Source: Novosphingobium aquimarinum (lineage in GTDB: Bacteria > Pseudomonadota > Alphaproteobacteria > Sphingomonadales > Sphingomonadaceae). Taken from it: DNA of 64,000 nucleotides. The first letter of the stretch is position 1. Each line of letters starts with the position of its first letter. A model generated the notes under the pieces. That model ran no database searches, was not told the origin of the DNA, and was given only the letters and a program-made list of their open reading frames with translations. Below, one piece after another: positions 7,846-19,046 of the stretch. The translations under genes were made by a program, and so were the position numbers. The DNA lies in contig NZ_WRPO01000017.1 of the NCBI RefSeq assembly GCF_009746585.1, forward strand, positions 1 to 64,000. Reading direction: 5' to 3'.

Positions 7846-9363
7846 ATGAAAAAAGCGCTCTATCCGCTCGTGCTCTTGTCGCTGTGTTCTTGCGGCGTTT
7901 CTCAAGAGGATCGCGAGCAAGAGGCCGCCACCGCCTATCAGCGGCACGACTATGGCGCCGCGCGGCTCCATCTTGTCGAGGCCCTGAAAGGCGCCCCGAA
8001 CGATACCGCGATGCGACTGCGGCTGGCGCGCACCCAGATTGCCTTGGGCGACGGCTTCGGAGCGCAAACCTCGCTCGATCAACTCGATCCCAAAACCAAG
8101 GCCAGCGATGCCTGGCGCGAACTGTCCGCCGAAGCGGCGCTGCTGCGCGAAGAGCCGGAGGCGCTCGCCGCCGCGCTCGGCTCGCTGCAAACGGTCGAGG
8201 CCGAACGCCTGCGCGCGGTCGCGGCGCTGCGTGCGGAAAAGGGCGACGAAGCCCGCGCGCACTTCCGCAAGGCGATCGAGCTGGGGGGAAGCGCAAGGGC
8301 CTATGCCGATTTCGGGCGGTTCGAACTGATGACCGGCGATACGGACGCGGCGCGTCAGCTTGCGGCCGAGGCGCGCAAGCGCGATCCCGAAGCGCTCGAT
8401 ACCTTGTTGCTCGATGGCCAGCTGGCGCTGCGGTCGGGCGACTTGGCACGCGCGCTCATCATCTACGACAAGGCCGGCAAGGTCTGGCCGGGCAACAAGG
8501 CGGCCCTGCTGGGCAAGGCCTCGGTGCTGGGCGACCTTGGCCGCTACGACGAGATGGCAACCGTAATGAAGGGCTTCGAAAGCAGCGGAGCCAAGGATCC
8601 TACGGTCACATACTTGCGCGCTCGCCTCGCCGCTGCCCGCAACGACTGGGCGGACGTCCGCAAGATCGTCGAGGCCGCCGCGATCGACATGGGCGTGCGC
8701 GATCCCGCGCGGATCGTCTATGGCGAAGCGCTGCTGCGGCTCGATCAGCCCCAGCAGGCGATCGCGCAGCTTGTCCCGCTGGTGCGCGCCGAGCCTGCGA
8801 ACCGCAACGGCGCGATGGTGCTGGCCGAAGCGCAAATGGCGGCAGGCGATCCGGCTGCCGCTGTCAGAACGCTGCGCCCGCTCGCCAATTCGGCGATGGC
8901 GCGGCGCGACGAGCTGGAACTGATGGTGAAAGCGGCGCGGGCGAGCAAGAACCCGGCGCTGGCCCAATACGAAGCCAAGCTGAAAATGCCCGCCGCGCGC
9001 GCACTCGCCGCCGATCTCGCGGATGGCGACACCGCCATGCGCAACGAGAATTGGGCGGGCGCGGCCGAAGTCTATGCGCGCGTGCTCGATCAGACCGACG
9101 GCAAGAACCCGATGGTGCTGAACAACATGGCCTACGCGAAATTGAAGCTGGGCGACTATCAGGCGGCGGACAGCTATGCGCGGCGCGCGCTCAAGGCTCT
9201 GCCGGATAACGCATCGGTGCTCGATACCGCCGGCTGGGCGCGCTTCAAGCTGGGCATGGACCTCGACGAAGCAAAGCGCCTTCTTCGCCTTGCGGCTCAG
9301 AAGGCGCCCGAAAACAAGACGATCCGCTCTCACCTGGCCGAGGCGGAACGCTCGGCTGGGTGA
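7846..9363 (+). CDS. TPR-repeat lipoprotein, PrsT-like
   Basis: 505 residues. The N-terminus MKKALYPLVLLSLCSCG is a lipoprotein signal with LCSC near residues 13-16. The rest is helical tetratricopeptide repeats, clearest at residues 150-260 and in the C-terminal NPMVLNNMAYAKLKLGDYQ and NASVLDTAGWARFKLG units. The latter pattern is typical of the PEP-CTERM/exopolysaccharide TPR protein PrsT and its relatives, although PrsT is usually longer. It converges with a PEP-CTERM protein gene 20 bases downstream and is close to wecBC, which supports a role in surface polysaccharide or exosortase-linked export. A general TPR assembly lipoprotein is the alternative. Confidence 0.8.
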   Translation: MKKALYPLVLLSLCSCGVSQEDREQEAATAYQRHDYGAARLHLVEALKGAPNDTAMRLRLARTQIALGDGFGAQTSLDQLDPKTKASDAWRELSAEAALLREEPEALAAALGSLQTVEAERLRAVAALRAEKGDEARAHFRKAIELGGSARAYADFGRFELMTGDTDAARQLAAEARKRDPEALDTLLLDGQLALRSGDLARALIIYDKAGKVWPGNKAALLGKASVLGDLGRYDEMATVMKGFESSGAKDPTVTYLRARLAAARNDWADVRKIVEAAAIDMGVRDPARIVYGEALLRLDQPQQAIAQLVPLVRAEPANRNGAMVLAEAQMAAGDPAAAVRTLRPLANSAMARRDELELMVKAARASKNPALAQYEAKLKMPAARALAADLADGDTAMRNENWAGAAEVYARVLDQTDGKNPMVLNNMAYAKLKLGDYQAADSYARRALKALPDNASVLDTAGWARFKLGMDLDEAKRLLRLAAQKAPENKTIRSHLAEAERSAG

Positions 9364-9382
9364 GGCTTCCTGTCGAGAGGAT

Positions 9383-10123
9383 TTACATAGAGATCAGGCG
9401 ATCGCCGGAACCGCGCCCCGAACGCGCCTGACGGCGACGGCGACGCAGCACCGCAGTAGCGATCAGCGCCGAACCAAAGAGACCGAGCATGCCCGGTTCG
9501 GGAACCGGCGTGGTCCCGCCAGACGTGCTGCCGCCCGAAGTCGTGGTGATGGTGCCGGCGCCGCTCGCGGAGCCGCCGTGCATGCCCGGCGCGTCGATCG
9601 ATTGGTAGCGGGTGTAGAAGTCGCTGAGCGTCACGCTCTGGATCGGCTCGGCGAACGACAGCGAGAAGCTGCCCGTACCGGTTTCGCCCAGCAGCAGGCC
9701 ACCGCTACCGCCGCCAGCGCAGCTGCCGGTCGACGCGTCCTTGAAGCACACGTCGACGTTTCCGATGCCGTTCGGGTAGTTTTTGCCCAGCGACGTGTAG
9801 GCGAAGTCGCCCGTGCTGGTTGCCGAGATGATGTCCGGATCGGTGTTGAAGGCGAAGCCGGACAGGCGCGAGGCGGTGACCGGATCCGAGCTCGTGTTCG
9901 CGATCACGTAGTCGAAATTGTAATTGTTGCCGTTGATGCCCGTGAGAGTGAACGTCGCGGTCGAGGAAAGTCCGTCGATCGTGGAGCCGCCGGTAAAGCC
10001 ATCGAACGAGAGGTCGAAGGATGTGCCGATGTCGGACGCGTCCAGAACTATGGAATCGGCCAGAGCGGGAGTCGAGAAAAGCGCGGATACCGCAAGGACA
10101 ATGGCAGTGAGCTTCCGGTTCAA
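9383..10123 (-). CDS. PEP-CTERM sorting-domain protein
   Basis: 246 residues from a TTG start at 10121-10123, which sits behind a near-perfect GGGAGGT site; no ATG fits. A signal peptide (LTAIVLAVSALFSTPALA) is followed by a Ser/Thr/Gly-rich beta-type domain. The C-terminus has TPVPEPGMLGLFG, a hydrophobic stretch and RRRRRQ, the tripartite PEP-CTERM signal cut by exosortase. The tail beyond the arginines is about 15 residues longer than usual. No exosortase gene is in the window. A sigma-54 promoter lies just upstream (10166-10183). Confidence 0.93.
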   Translation of the reverse strand: MNRKLTAIVLAVSALFSTPALADSIVLDASDIGTSFDLSFDGFTGGSTIDGLSSTATFTLTGINGNNYNFDYVIANTSSDPVTASRLSGFAFNTDPDIISATSTGDFAYTSLGKNYPNGIGNVDVCFKDASTGSCAGGGSGGLLLGETGTGSFSLSFAEPIQSVTLSDFYTRYQSIDAPGMHGGSASGAGTITTTSGGSTSGGTTPVPEPGMLGLFGSALIATAVLRRRRRQARSGRGSGDRLISM

Positions 10124-10165
10124 ATGTACCTCCCTTTCGAAAACCGACGTGGTTTCCGAGCGCTT

Positions 10166-10183
10166 AAGCAATCTGCGTACCAA
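10166..10183 (-). promoter_or_regulatory. Sigma-54 (-24/-12) promoter of the PEP-CTERM gene
   Basis: The minus strand reads TTGGTACGCAGATTGCTT. Against the consensus TGGCACG-N4-TTGCW there is one mismatch (T for C), and the essential GG and GC are exactly ten bases apart. The -12 GC lies about 45 bases before the TTG start, giving a leader of about 34 nt with the GGGAGGT site in place. PEP-CTERM/exosortase genes are known to be controlled by RpoN with the PrsK/PrsR pair, so context agrees. The same bases form part of an AATCTGCG..CGCAGATT inverted repeat. Confidence 0.8.
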
Positions 10184-10328
10184 GCGCAGATTCTTGCGAC
10201 TTCCGATGGTTAACGAGGGGCGGCCCAATCGTAAATTGTAAGAAAAAGCGTCAGAATCGGCCCATCAGGCAACGATGTTTCAAGGCCGGTGGAGCCGCAA
10301 ATCCTCCCATTGCCAAGGCCACGACGAG

Positions 10329-11630
10329 TCAGCCCGCCAGGCGGACCGGTTGCGGCTCCTCGCGCAGGGCCTGGGGCTGGTCGGGCCAGATGCCGCGCGT
10401 GTCGTAGACGATCTTGCTCGCGCGCTCGGCGAGCGGGACGACGCGGAAAAAGTCGTGATCGACCAGCACAATCAGGATCTCGCAATTCTCCAATGCCTCG
10501 TCGATGTCGATCTGGGTGGCGCCGGTGTCGGTGAACTCGATCGGAAGTTCGGCACAGTGCGGCTCGACGATGTGGACGCGGCTGCCGAACTTGCGGGCGA
10601 TGCGCGCGGCGACGAAGCGCGCCGGGCTTTCACGGAAATCATCGATGTTGGCTTTGAAGGCGAGGCCGAGACAGGCGACCTCGGCGTTGGGATGCGCAGC
10701 GACCAGTTCCTCGGCGCGGGCGACGACGTGGTGCATCTTGCCGTCGTTGACGCCGCGCGCGGTGCGGATCAGCGGAGTTTCCTCGGGCGCGCCGTGGACG
10801 ATGAACCAGGGATCGACCGCGATGCAGTGGCCGCCGACGCCGGGGCCGGGCGAGAGGATGTTGACGCGCGGATGGCGGTTGGCGAGCCGGATCACTTCCC
10901 ACACGTCGAGGCCCATGCGGTCCGACACCATCGAAAGCTCATTGGCGAAAGCGATGTTAACGTCGCGATAGGCGTTCTCGACCAGCTTGGTCATCTCGGC
11001 CGAGCGCGCATCGGTGGTGACGCATTCGCCGCGCACGAAGCGCTTGTAGAACGCGAGCGCCTTCCTTGCACAGCGCGGCGTGATGCCGCCGATCGAGCGG
11101 TCGTTGTTGGTTAGCTCCTCGAGGATGCGACCGGGCAGGACGCGCTCGGGGCAATAGGCGATCGAGATGTCGGGCGTCTCGCGCGAGAGCCCGGGCACTT
11201 TCAGATCTGGCCGGCGCGCGGCGATCATGTCGCGCAGCTGCTCGGTGGTGCCGACGGGCGAAGTCGATTCGAGGATCACCACGTCGCCCTGCTTGAGCAC
11301 GGGCGCGATCGCTTCACCGGCAGCCAGGACATAGGAAATATCGGGCGCGTGGTTCTTGTCGAACGGCGTCGGCACCGCGATCACGAAGACGTCGGCGGGC
11401 GCGACTTCGGTCGAAGCACTCAGCAACCCGCGCGAAACGACACCCTGGACCAGGCCATCGAGATCGACTTCCTCGATGTGGATCTCGCCGCGGTTGATCG
11501 TGTCGACCACCTTTTGCGACACGTCGATGCCGCGCACGCGGCAACCGGCGCGCGCGATCACGGCCGCGGTGGGAAGTCCGATATAACCCAGGCCGATGAC
11601 GCTGACGTCAGGCTTCGATTCCGATTTCAT
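10329..11630 (-). CDS. wecC: UDP-N-acetyl-D-mannosamine dehydrogenase
   Basis: 433 residues. It oxidises UDP-ManNAc to UDP-ManNAc uronate with two NAD+, in the cytoplasm. The N-terminal Rossmann motif is VIGLGYIGLPTAAVIARAG and the nucleotide-sugar region has PGPGVGGHCIAVDPWF with the catalytic Cys. LAFKANIDDFRESPA marks the C-terminal UDP-binding domain. The length is normal. The ATG at 11628-11630 is preferred over a TTG six bases upstream. It overlaps the end of wecB by 23 bases, so translational coupling is likely. The product serves exopolysaccharide or surface glycan synthesis. Confidence 0.94.
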   Translation of the reverse strand: MKSESKPDVSVIGLGYIGLPTAAVIARAGCRVRGIDVSQKVVDTINRGEIHIEEVDLDGLVQGVVSRGLLSASTEVAPADVFVIAVPTPFDKNHAPDISYVLAAGEAIAPVLKQGDVVILESTSPVGTTEQLRDMIAARRPDLKVPGLSRETPDISIAYCPERVLPGRILEELTNNDRSIGGITPRCARKALAFYKRFVRGECVTTDARSAEMTKLVENAYRDVNIAFANELSMVSDRMGLDVWEVIRLANRHPRVNILSPGPGVGGHCIAVDPWFIVHGAPEETPLIRTARGVNDGKMHHVVARAEELVAAHPNAEVACLGLAFKANIDDFRESPARFVAARIARKFGSRVHIVEPHCAELPIEFTDTGATQIDIDEALENCEILIVLVDHDFFRVVPLAERASKIVYDTRGIWPDQPQALREEPQPVRLAG

Positions 11631-12765
11631 TGGCAAGCAGCTCCACGATCCGTGCAGAGGCCTTGCCGTCGCCGAAAGGATTATGGGCGCGGGCCATGGC
11701 CTCGTAAGCGCCCTTATCGTCGAGCAGGGTTGATATTTCGGTAACGATGGTGGCGGCGTCGGTGCCGACCAGTTTCGCGGTCCCCGCCGCGACGCCTTCG
11801 GGGCGCTCGGTGGTTTCGCGCATCACCAGCACTGGCTTGCCCAGCGCGGGCGCTTCCTCCTGCACGCCGCCGCTGTCGGTCAGCATGATCTCGGCCACAT
11901 CGAGCAGGCGTGCGAAGTGCGGATAGTCGAGCGGCTCGATCAGCGCGACATTGTCGAGCCCTGCCAGTTCGGCGTTCATCACTTTGCGCACGTTGGGATT
12001 GAGGTGGACCGGGAAGATCACGGCCACGTCGGGCCGCTGCGCGATGGTGCGGATGGCCTCGGCTATGCCCGCCATGCCATCGCCGAAGTTCTCGCGGCGG
12101 TGGCTGGTGACGCCGATCACGCGTTTGCCGGCGAAGCGGGCTTCGAGCTCTGCGAGACCGTTCGCGAGCGCGGGTTCCTCGCCGATCCGAGCGGTCACCC
12201 AATGCAGCGCGTCGATCACCGTGTTGCCGGTGACGTGGACGCGCGCGGGATCGACGTTTTCCTTGCGGAGCGCGCCGGCCGCCGTTTCTGTCGGAGCAAG
12301 ATGCAGGCTGGCGATCGAGCCGATGATCTTGCGATTCACTTCCTCGGGCCAGGGGTGGTAGATGTTGTAGCTACGCAGCCCCGCCTCGACGTGATCGACC
12401 GGGATCTTGCGATAATAGGCCGCCAGCGCGCCGCACATGGCCGTCGCGGTATCGCCCTGCACCATGACCCGGTCCGGCTGCACCTCGTCCATCACGGAGC
12501 CCAGACCCGTCAGCAGCACCGCAGTCAGCGCGTCGAGCGATTGATCGGGCTTCATCACGTCGAGATCGTGATCGGGGACGATGCTCGCAATTTCGAGCAC
12601 CTGATCCAGCATCTGGCGGTGCTGCGCCGAGACGCAGACGACGGGTTCCAGTCTGGGATCGGCGGCAAGCGCATGGACGACCGGGAAAAGCTTGATCGCT
12701 TCCGGTCGCGTGCCGAAAATGGTGAGAATGCGGGCGGGGCGGTGCTTGGCGCTGAGCTGGTTCAT
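11608..12765 (-). CDS. wecB: UDP-N-acetylglucosamine 2-epimerase
   Basis: 385 residues. It interconverts UDP-GlcNAc and UDP-ManNAc, the step before WecC. Family marks are ILTIFGTRPEAIKLFPVV at the N-terminus, HVEAGLRSYNIYHPWPEE, GNTVIDAL, TSHRRENFGDGM and LTDSGGVQEEAPALGKP. The ATG at 12763-12765 fits the family start; an earlier TTG would add six residues. It is the first gene of a two-gene unit with wecC. Together with the PEP-CTERM and TPR genes it suggests a capsule or exopolysaccharide containing ManNAcA. Confidence 0.95.
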   Translation of the reverse strand: MNQLSAKHRPARILTIFGTRPEAIKLFPVVHALAADPRLEPVVCVSAQHRQMLDQVLEIASIVPDHDLDVMKPDQSLDALTAVLLTGLGSVMDEVQPDRVMVQGDTATAMCGALAAYYRKIPVDHVEAGLRSYNIYHPWPEEVNRKIIGSIASLHLAPTETAAGALRKENVDPARVHVTGNTVIDALHWVTARIGEEPALANGLAELEARFAGKRVIGVTSHRRENFGDGMAGIAEAIRTIAQRPDVAVIFPVHLNPNVRKVMNAELAGLDNVALIEPLDYPHFARLLDVAEIMLTDSGGVQEEAPALGKPVLVMRETTERPEGVAAGTAKLVGTDAATIVTEISTLLDDKGAYEAMARAHNPFGDGKASARIVELLANEIGIEA

Positions 12766-12819
12766 CACGCCCCGCTTTAGCAAGGGATGGTTAACCCCAC
12801 TCTAAACCGGGCGTGGCCC

Positions 12820-13251
12820 TCAGCCGTTTCGTTGGAGCAGGAGGTCGTCCAACGCTCCCAGCAGCGTATCGGTCGGAACGGGCTTGCGGCATACGATACA
12901 GCCGGGAAATCGCCTGGCGAGTTCGGCGCGCGATGCATGGCCGGTATGAAACACGAACGGCACCCCTGCCCGCTGCAACCGTTCGGCCACGGGGTAGACG
13001 TCGCTATCCTGCAAGTTGACGTCCAGGATCGCGACGTCGATCGGCCAGTCGTCATCCAACAGCGAGTGCGCAATCGCAACGCTGGGGGCCGGGCCGTGAA
13101 CAAGCGCACCGGCATCTTCCAAAGCCATTTCAATATCGAGCGCGACCAAGGGCTCGTCCTCGACCAGCAGGACTTGCAGTCCGGCAATGGCGAGCCCTGG
13201 GGCCCGTCTTGCGACATCGGCGTGAGTCAAAGGGGCGTTCATTTCAAACAT
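12820..13251 (-). CDS. Single-domain response regulator
   Basis: 143 residues, essentially one receiver domain. VLLVEDEPLVALDIEMAL gives the acidic pair and VAILDVNLQDSD the phospho-acceptor Asp. A Thr/His follows in VFHTGH, and CRKPVPTDTLL supplies the conserved Lys-Pro. No output domain follows, so it acts through protein partners or as a phosphate sink, as do many alphaproteobacterial receivers working with HWE/HisKA2 kinases. There is no kinase beside it. The ATG at 13242 is an alternative start. The leader to the right (13252-13320) is strikingly AT-rich and should contain its promoter. Confidence 0.88.
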   Translation of the reverse strand: MFEMNAPLTHADVARRAPGLAIAGLQVLLVEDEPLVALDIEMALEDAGALVHGPAPSVAIAHSLLDDDWPIDVAILDVNLQDSDVYPVAERLQRAGVPFVFHTGHASRAELARRFPGCIVCRKPVPTDTLLGALDDLLLQRNG

Positions 13252-13523
13252 CTCGACTTTTAAAATTCATCAACAAGGTAAACAAAACCTTAACATCATC
13301 TACAAAGACACTCCAATTTGAGCCCTTCGTGGCGGTTACTAGTCTTAACGGATAAATCGCCGATTCGATCCCGGCATTTTGAGATTCGGGACAAAGCGTT
13401 GCCCTCCGGCCAGGCCTCGAAGATGCGCATCGGGCCGATTCCCGAAGGCCGCCAAGACAACTTGCGGGGGAGAATTCGGCGGCTCGGCTTGTCCACGTCC
13501 GCGGTCCTGCGAGAAGGGCAGAC

Positions 13524-14078
13524 ATGGCGATTCTCAGCGACAAATGGATTCGGGAACAGGCGCAGACCAACGGCATGATCGAGCCGTTCGTCGAAGCGCA
13601 AAAGCGTGACGGCTGCGTGTCCTACGGTCTTTCGTCCTATGGCTACGACGCGCGCGTCTCGGACGAATTCAAGATCTTCACCAATATCGACAACGCCGTG
13701 GTCGATCCCAAGAATTTCGCCGCGACCAGTTTCGTCGACCGCAAGACCGATGTCTGCGTGATCCCGCCCAATTCCTTCGCGCTCGCACGCACGGTCGAAT
13801 ATTTCCGAGTGCCGCGCGACGTCCTGGTGATTTGCCTGGGCAAGAGCACGTATGCGCGCTGCGGCATCATCGTGAACGTCACCCCGCTCGAGCCCGGCTG
13901 GGAAGGGCACGTCACGCTCGAGTTCTCGAATACCACGCCCTTACCCGCCAAGATCTACGCGCACGAAGGCGCCTGCCAGTTCCTGTTCCTGCAAGGCAAC
14001 GAACCGTGCGAGACGAGCTATGCCGATCGGGCGGGCAAATACATGGGGCAGATGGGCGTCACGCTGCCCAAGCTATAG
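13524..14078 (+). CDS. dcd: dCTP deaminase
   Basis: 184 residues, full length for Dcd. It deaminates dCTP to dUTP in the cytoplasm, feeding thymidylate synthesis. Signature blocks are [20 protein letters not shown], the catalytic Arg/Glu region [24 protein letters not shown], and the nucleotide-binding tail [18 protein letters not shown]. The start ATG has AGAAGGG upstream. It is apparently monocistronic; the 270 bases upstream are shared with the divergent response regulator. Confidence 0.96.
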   Translation: MAILSDKWIREQAQTNGMIEPFVEAQKRDGCVSYGLSSYGYDARVSDEFKIFTNIDNAVVDPKNFAATSFVDRKTDVCVIPPNSFALARTVEYFRVPRDVLVICLGKSTYARCGIIVNVTPLEPGWEGHVTLEFSNTTPLPAKIYAHEGACQFLFLQGNEPCETSYADRAGKYMGQMGVTLPKL

Positions 14079-14190
14079 CGCGACTATTCGGCGACCCGCA
14101 GCTTGGCGCCAAGAGTTGTTCTGGTGCCGGAACATTTCGTCGCACGGTTCGCTCTGCCTGTCAGGGTAATGACGACGGGAGTGCGAAGCC

Positions 14191-14754
14191 ATGTCGAAGA
14201 TCGCAGCGATTATCGGGCGCATATTGCTGGCGCTCCTTTTCATCTTCTCCGGCGCCAACAAGATCGTGGATCTTGCCGGGACCGAGCAAATGATTTCCGC
14301 CGCCGGGCTGCCGAACGGGCTCGCCTTGCCAGTGGCCTTGTTCGAGATCATCGCCGGCCTGTGCCTTGCGCTGGGCTTCATGGTGCGGCTCGTTTCGATC
14401 GTCCTGATCGTGTTTACCGCAGCCACCATCTTGTTCTTCCACAACCGCTTTACCGATCCGATCCAGGGCGTGATGGCGCTCAAGAACCTGGCGATCATGG
14501 GCGGACTGTTCCTCGCCTTCGCGCACAGCCAGATGTGGTCGCATTACTATCACATCAAAACCGAGCGCCATGGCGAGCTTGCCGTGCGCAAGGCTGAAGA
14601 GCGCGCGCGTGAGGCCGAATTGCGGGCCGCCCGGGCCGAGGCCGTGGCGGAAAATCGCCCGGTCACGCCGACCCCCGCCGCGACTTACACCGATGTCGAC
14701 GGCGACGGCGTTCTCGAACGCGTCACCCGCCGTCGTCGCTGGTTCGACTGGTAA
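14191..14754 (+). CDS. DoxX family membrane protein
   Basis: 187 residues. The first 120 form four membrane segments with the DoxX signature GRILLALLFIFSGANKI, AAGLPNGLALPVALFEIIAG and FFHNRFTDPIQGVMALKNLAIMGG. The last 60 residues are a charged Ala/Glu/Arg-rich cytoplasmic tail with a short coiled-coil (KAEERAREAELRAARAEA) and an RRRRWFDW end, which is longer than in most family members. DoxX proteins are linked to redox homeostasis or quinone-dependent reactions, but the function here is unknown. A 12-base palindrome CTTGGCGCCAAG lies 78 bases upstream. Confidence 0.9.
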   Translation: MSKIAAIIGRILLALLFIFSGANKIVDLAGTEQMISAAGLPNGLALPVALFEIIAGLCLALGFMVRLVSIVLIVFTAATILFFHNRFTDPIQGVMALKNLAIMGGLFLAFAHSQMWSHYYHIKTERHGELAVRKAEERAREAELRAARAEAVAENRPVTPTPAATYTDVDGDGVLERVTRRRRWFDW

Positions 14755-14829
14755 TCGCTCGCGACGCCGGTTGCTCGCAGATCGTAAGCCGCGCAGAAGC
14801 GGTGCACGAATCAGCGAGAGAAGGCGTTC

Positions 14830-15441
14830 ATGCAGATTGCAGTTCTGACATTCGAGGGCTTCAACGAACTGGATTCCTTCATTGCGGCGGCGCTTCTCAA
14901 CCGGCTGAGTGCAAAGGGCTGGAAAGCCCATATCACCTCGCCCGATGAGCTCGTCACGTCGATGAACGGTGTGGTCGTTCAGCGGCAGAAACCCCTGGAG
15001 TTCGTCGAAGAGGCAGATGCCGTGCTCATCGGCAGCGGAGTGCGAACGCGCGAAATCGCTGCGGACAGCGAGTTGCTATCGCGGATCCGGCTCGATCCGA
15101 CGCGCCAACTTATCGGTGCGCAATGCTCGGGCGCGTTGCTGCTCGCGAGATTGGGCCTGATCGGTGATTTGCCCGCCTGCACCGATCTGACCACGAAGCC
15201 GTGGCTGATCGACGAGGGCGTGGACGTGATCGAGGCGCCGTTCATCGCGCATGGCAATGTCGCGACCGCGGGCGGGTGTCTGGCCTCCCAGTATCTGGCC
15301 ACCTGGATGATCGCGCGCGGGGCCTCGATCGACGAGGCCAGGGACGCGATGCATTACGTCGCGCCGGTCAGCGAAAAAGCGCTGTATGTCGATCGTGCCA
15401 TGAGCGTGATCGAGCCCTTCATGGCCGAGGCCATGGCCTGA
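14830..15441 (+). CDS. DJ-1/PfpI family protein
   Basis: 203 residues of class I glutamine-amidotransferase-like fold. The nucleophile elbow GAQCSGALLLARLGLI places Cys at residue 99. The N-terminal IAVLTFEGFNELDSF and Glu16 region fits DJ-1/PfpI proteins. It reads like the sensor domain of AraC-type regulators but has no helix-turn-helix. Such proteins act as isonitrile hydratases, glyoxalases or chaperones; which applies cannot be told. It has a GAGAGAAGG site before the ATG. Confidence 0.88.
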   Translation: MQIAVLTFEGFNELDSFIAAALLNRLSAKGWKAHITSPDELVTSMNGVVVQRQKPLEFVEEADAVLIGSGVRTREIAADSELLSRIRLDPTRQLIGAQCSGALLLARLGLIGDLPACTDLTTKPWLIDEGVDVIEAPFIAHGNVATAGGCLASQYLATWMIARGASIDEARDAMHYVAPVSEKALYVDRAMSVIEPFMAEAMA

Positions 15442-15510
15442 GCGCACCGGCGCAAGCACGGTCTCGGGTGTGTCGCCATTCGGCGACGACCACGCGCGCG
15501 GCGATTGGCT

Positions 15511-16383
15511 TCACAGCAGTCCGGCGGATCGTGCCTTTTCCGCAACCTCGCCGAAATAGGCCACGTGATCCGCAGGGGTCGTAAAGCCCAGCCCCATGGA
15601 ATGGACCGCAGCGTGGGTTCCGCCGGCGTCGCGCCACCGCAGTGCCGTTTCGATCGCTTCGTCCGCAGTCTTCGCCTTGAGCATGTTGATCTGCTTGCCA
15701 AAGGCATCGGCATCGCGGCCCTTTTCGGTCAAAAGCTCGTCGAGCCGGGCAATCTGCTGGAAGGCATCGGCCGAGCCGTCGGCGCAGATGAAGCCATCGG
15801 CGATCTCGACGGCGCGGCGTAGCGCGACATCGGCAAAGCCGCCGAGCCAGATCGGGATCGCCCGACCGGGACGCGGGACCAGCGCAGCGCGATCGATCGT
15901 ATCGAACTCGCCTTCGAAAGTGACCAGTTCCTCGCTCCACAGCCGGCGCAGCAGCGGTACTTGCTCGGCCACGCGCTTGCCGCGTTGCGAGAAGTCCTGG
16001 CCCAGCGCATCGTACTCGACGTAATTCCAGCCGATGCCCACGCCCATCCGGAAGCGCCCGCCCGAAAGGAGGTCGAGGTCGGCGGCCTGGCGCGCGACAA
16101 GGACGGTCTGGCGCTGCGGCAGGATGAGAATGCCGGTCACGAACTCGATCCGCTGCGTCAGGCCCGCGAGATAGCCGAACATGACGAAGGGATCGTGGAA
16201 CGGGTCCTTTTCGGTATAGGGTCCATTCAGCTTCGGCTCGCGATCGGCATGATCGGCACCAACGACATGATCGTAGGCCACGAAGTGGTCGAAGCCCATT
16301 TCGTCCGCCGCCACCCCGATCTCGCGCACGGCGGCGGGGTTCCCGCCGAGGCCGTTCTGCGGGTAGATCACGCCGAGTTTCAT
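15511..16383 (-). CDS. LLM class (F420/FMN luciferase-like) oxidoreductase
   Basis: 290 residues. MKLGVIYPQNGLGGNPAAVRE, DHFVAYDHVVGADH, FVTGILILPQRQTVLVARQAADLDLLSGGRF and GVGIGWNYVEYDALGQDF are the usual blocks of the bacterial luciferase-like fold with a TIGR03619-type layout. It probably uses reduced FMN; F420 use is possible but not shown by sequence. The substrate is unknown. Its start is 30 bases from the stop of acs, on the same strand, so it may be read through from acs. Confidence 0.9.
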   Translation of the reverse strand: MKLGVIYPQNGLGGNPAAVREIGVAADEMGFDHFVAYDHVVGADHADREPKLNGPYTEKDPFHDPFVMFGYLAGLTQRIEFVTGILILPQRQTVLVARQAADLDLLSGGRFRMGVGIGWNYVEYDALGQDFSQRGKRVAEQVPLLRRLWSEELVTFEGEFDTIDRAALVPRPGRAIPIWLGGFADVALRRAVEIADGFICADGSADAFQQIARLDELLTEKGRDADAFGKQINMLKAKTADEAIETALRWRDAGGTHAAVHSMGLGFTTPADHVAYFGEVAEKARSAGLL

Positions 16384-16414
16384 CCGTTTGTCTCCAAAGT
16401 CGCGCTGCGGCGAC

Positions 16415-18379
<1,965 letters not shown>

Positions 18380-19046
18380 GGTCTCTCCCCCGCTTTTGAA
18401 ATCGCTAAGGACTTCTATTGGCGCGGAGAGACCGAATTTTCCAGCCCGCATCGTGCGCGGGCGGACAGAATGCCCGGTCTTGCGCCTGGCTCAAGCGGGT
18501 TGGGCCGGCTCGATATGTGCAATCAGCCGTATTGCTGGCCGCTGTCTTGTCGCTCGGGTACGGGAAACCGGTTGGGATTGGCGGGCACGCAATCCTGCGA
18601 TTCCGGGGGCAGAGAAGCGTCGTGATTTTCTGGCATGATCCTGCAATCCCAAAGGCTTATGTGCAGCAAACGCGCTACGGTCGAAAAATTTCCCATCGCT
18701 CGCGACGATGTGACTTACCGTTGCGGCTGACCGTGCGGACATCGCTCATGCCCCGCGTCAGGGGCGCGCCGAAAGGCACGTTGTGCCCTTGCGCTCGCTC
18801 CTCTAGAGTACGCCGGACCGTATCTTTGATTGGGGAACGATCGGATGCGCGGAAAGTGGATTTCGAAGGGTCGGGGCGACACTCTTCCCTGATCGGTTCG
18901 GCGATCGACCGGCAATCCATGACCGCATCATTCCGAGCTATCGTCTGCTGGGGGGCGTCGATGCAGAATATGCCAGGATGGTTCGCTGCCAGACGACCGG
19001 CGACCACGCCCTTGTGGCCCCTGCCTGATGGGTCGCGTGCTCCGCG
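18380..19046. other. Long intergenic region between acs and the Ser/Thr kinase
   Basis: About 665 bases separating divergent genes. It should hold the acs promoter and that of the kinase unit. I see no RNA gene and no strong repeat. A 70-codon open stretch from about 18816 to 19028 translates into plausible-looking protein (for example DRIIPSYRLLGGVDAEYA) but has no early start codon and ends before the kinase. It may be a relic or chance, and I do not annotate it. Confidence 0.5.

Noticed and set aside
7813..9333. A 506-codon minus-strand frame opposite the TPR lipoprotein
   Set aside because: Shadow; the plus strand has a lipoprotein signal and TPR units.
18816..19028. A 70-codon protein-like stretch before the kinase
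   Set aside because: It lacks a start codon near its beginning and stops before the kinase; it could be a relic or chance, and no homologue is recognised.
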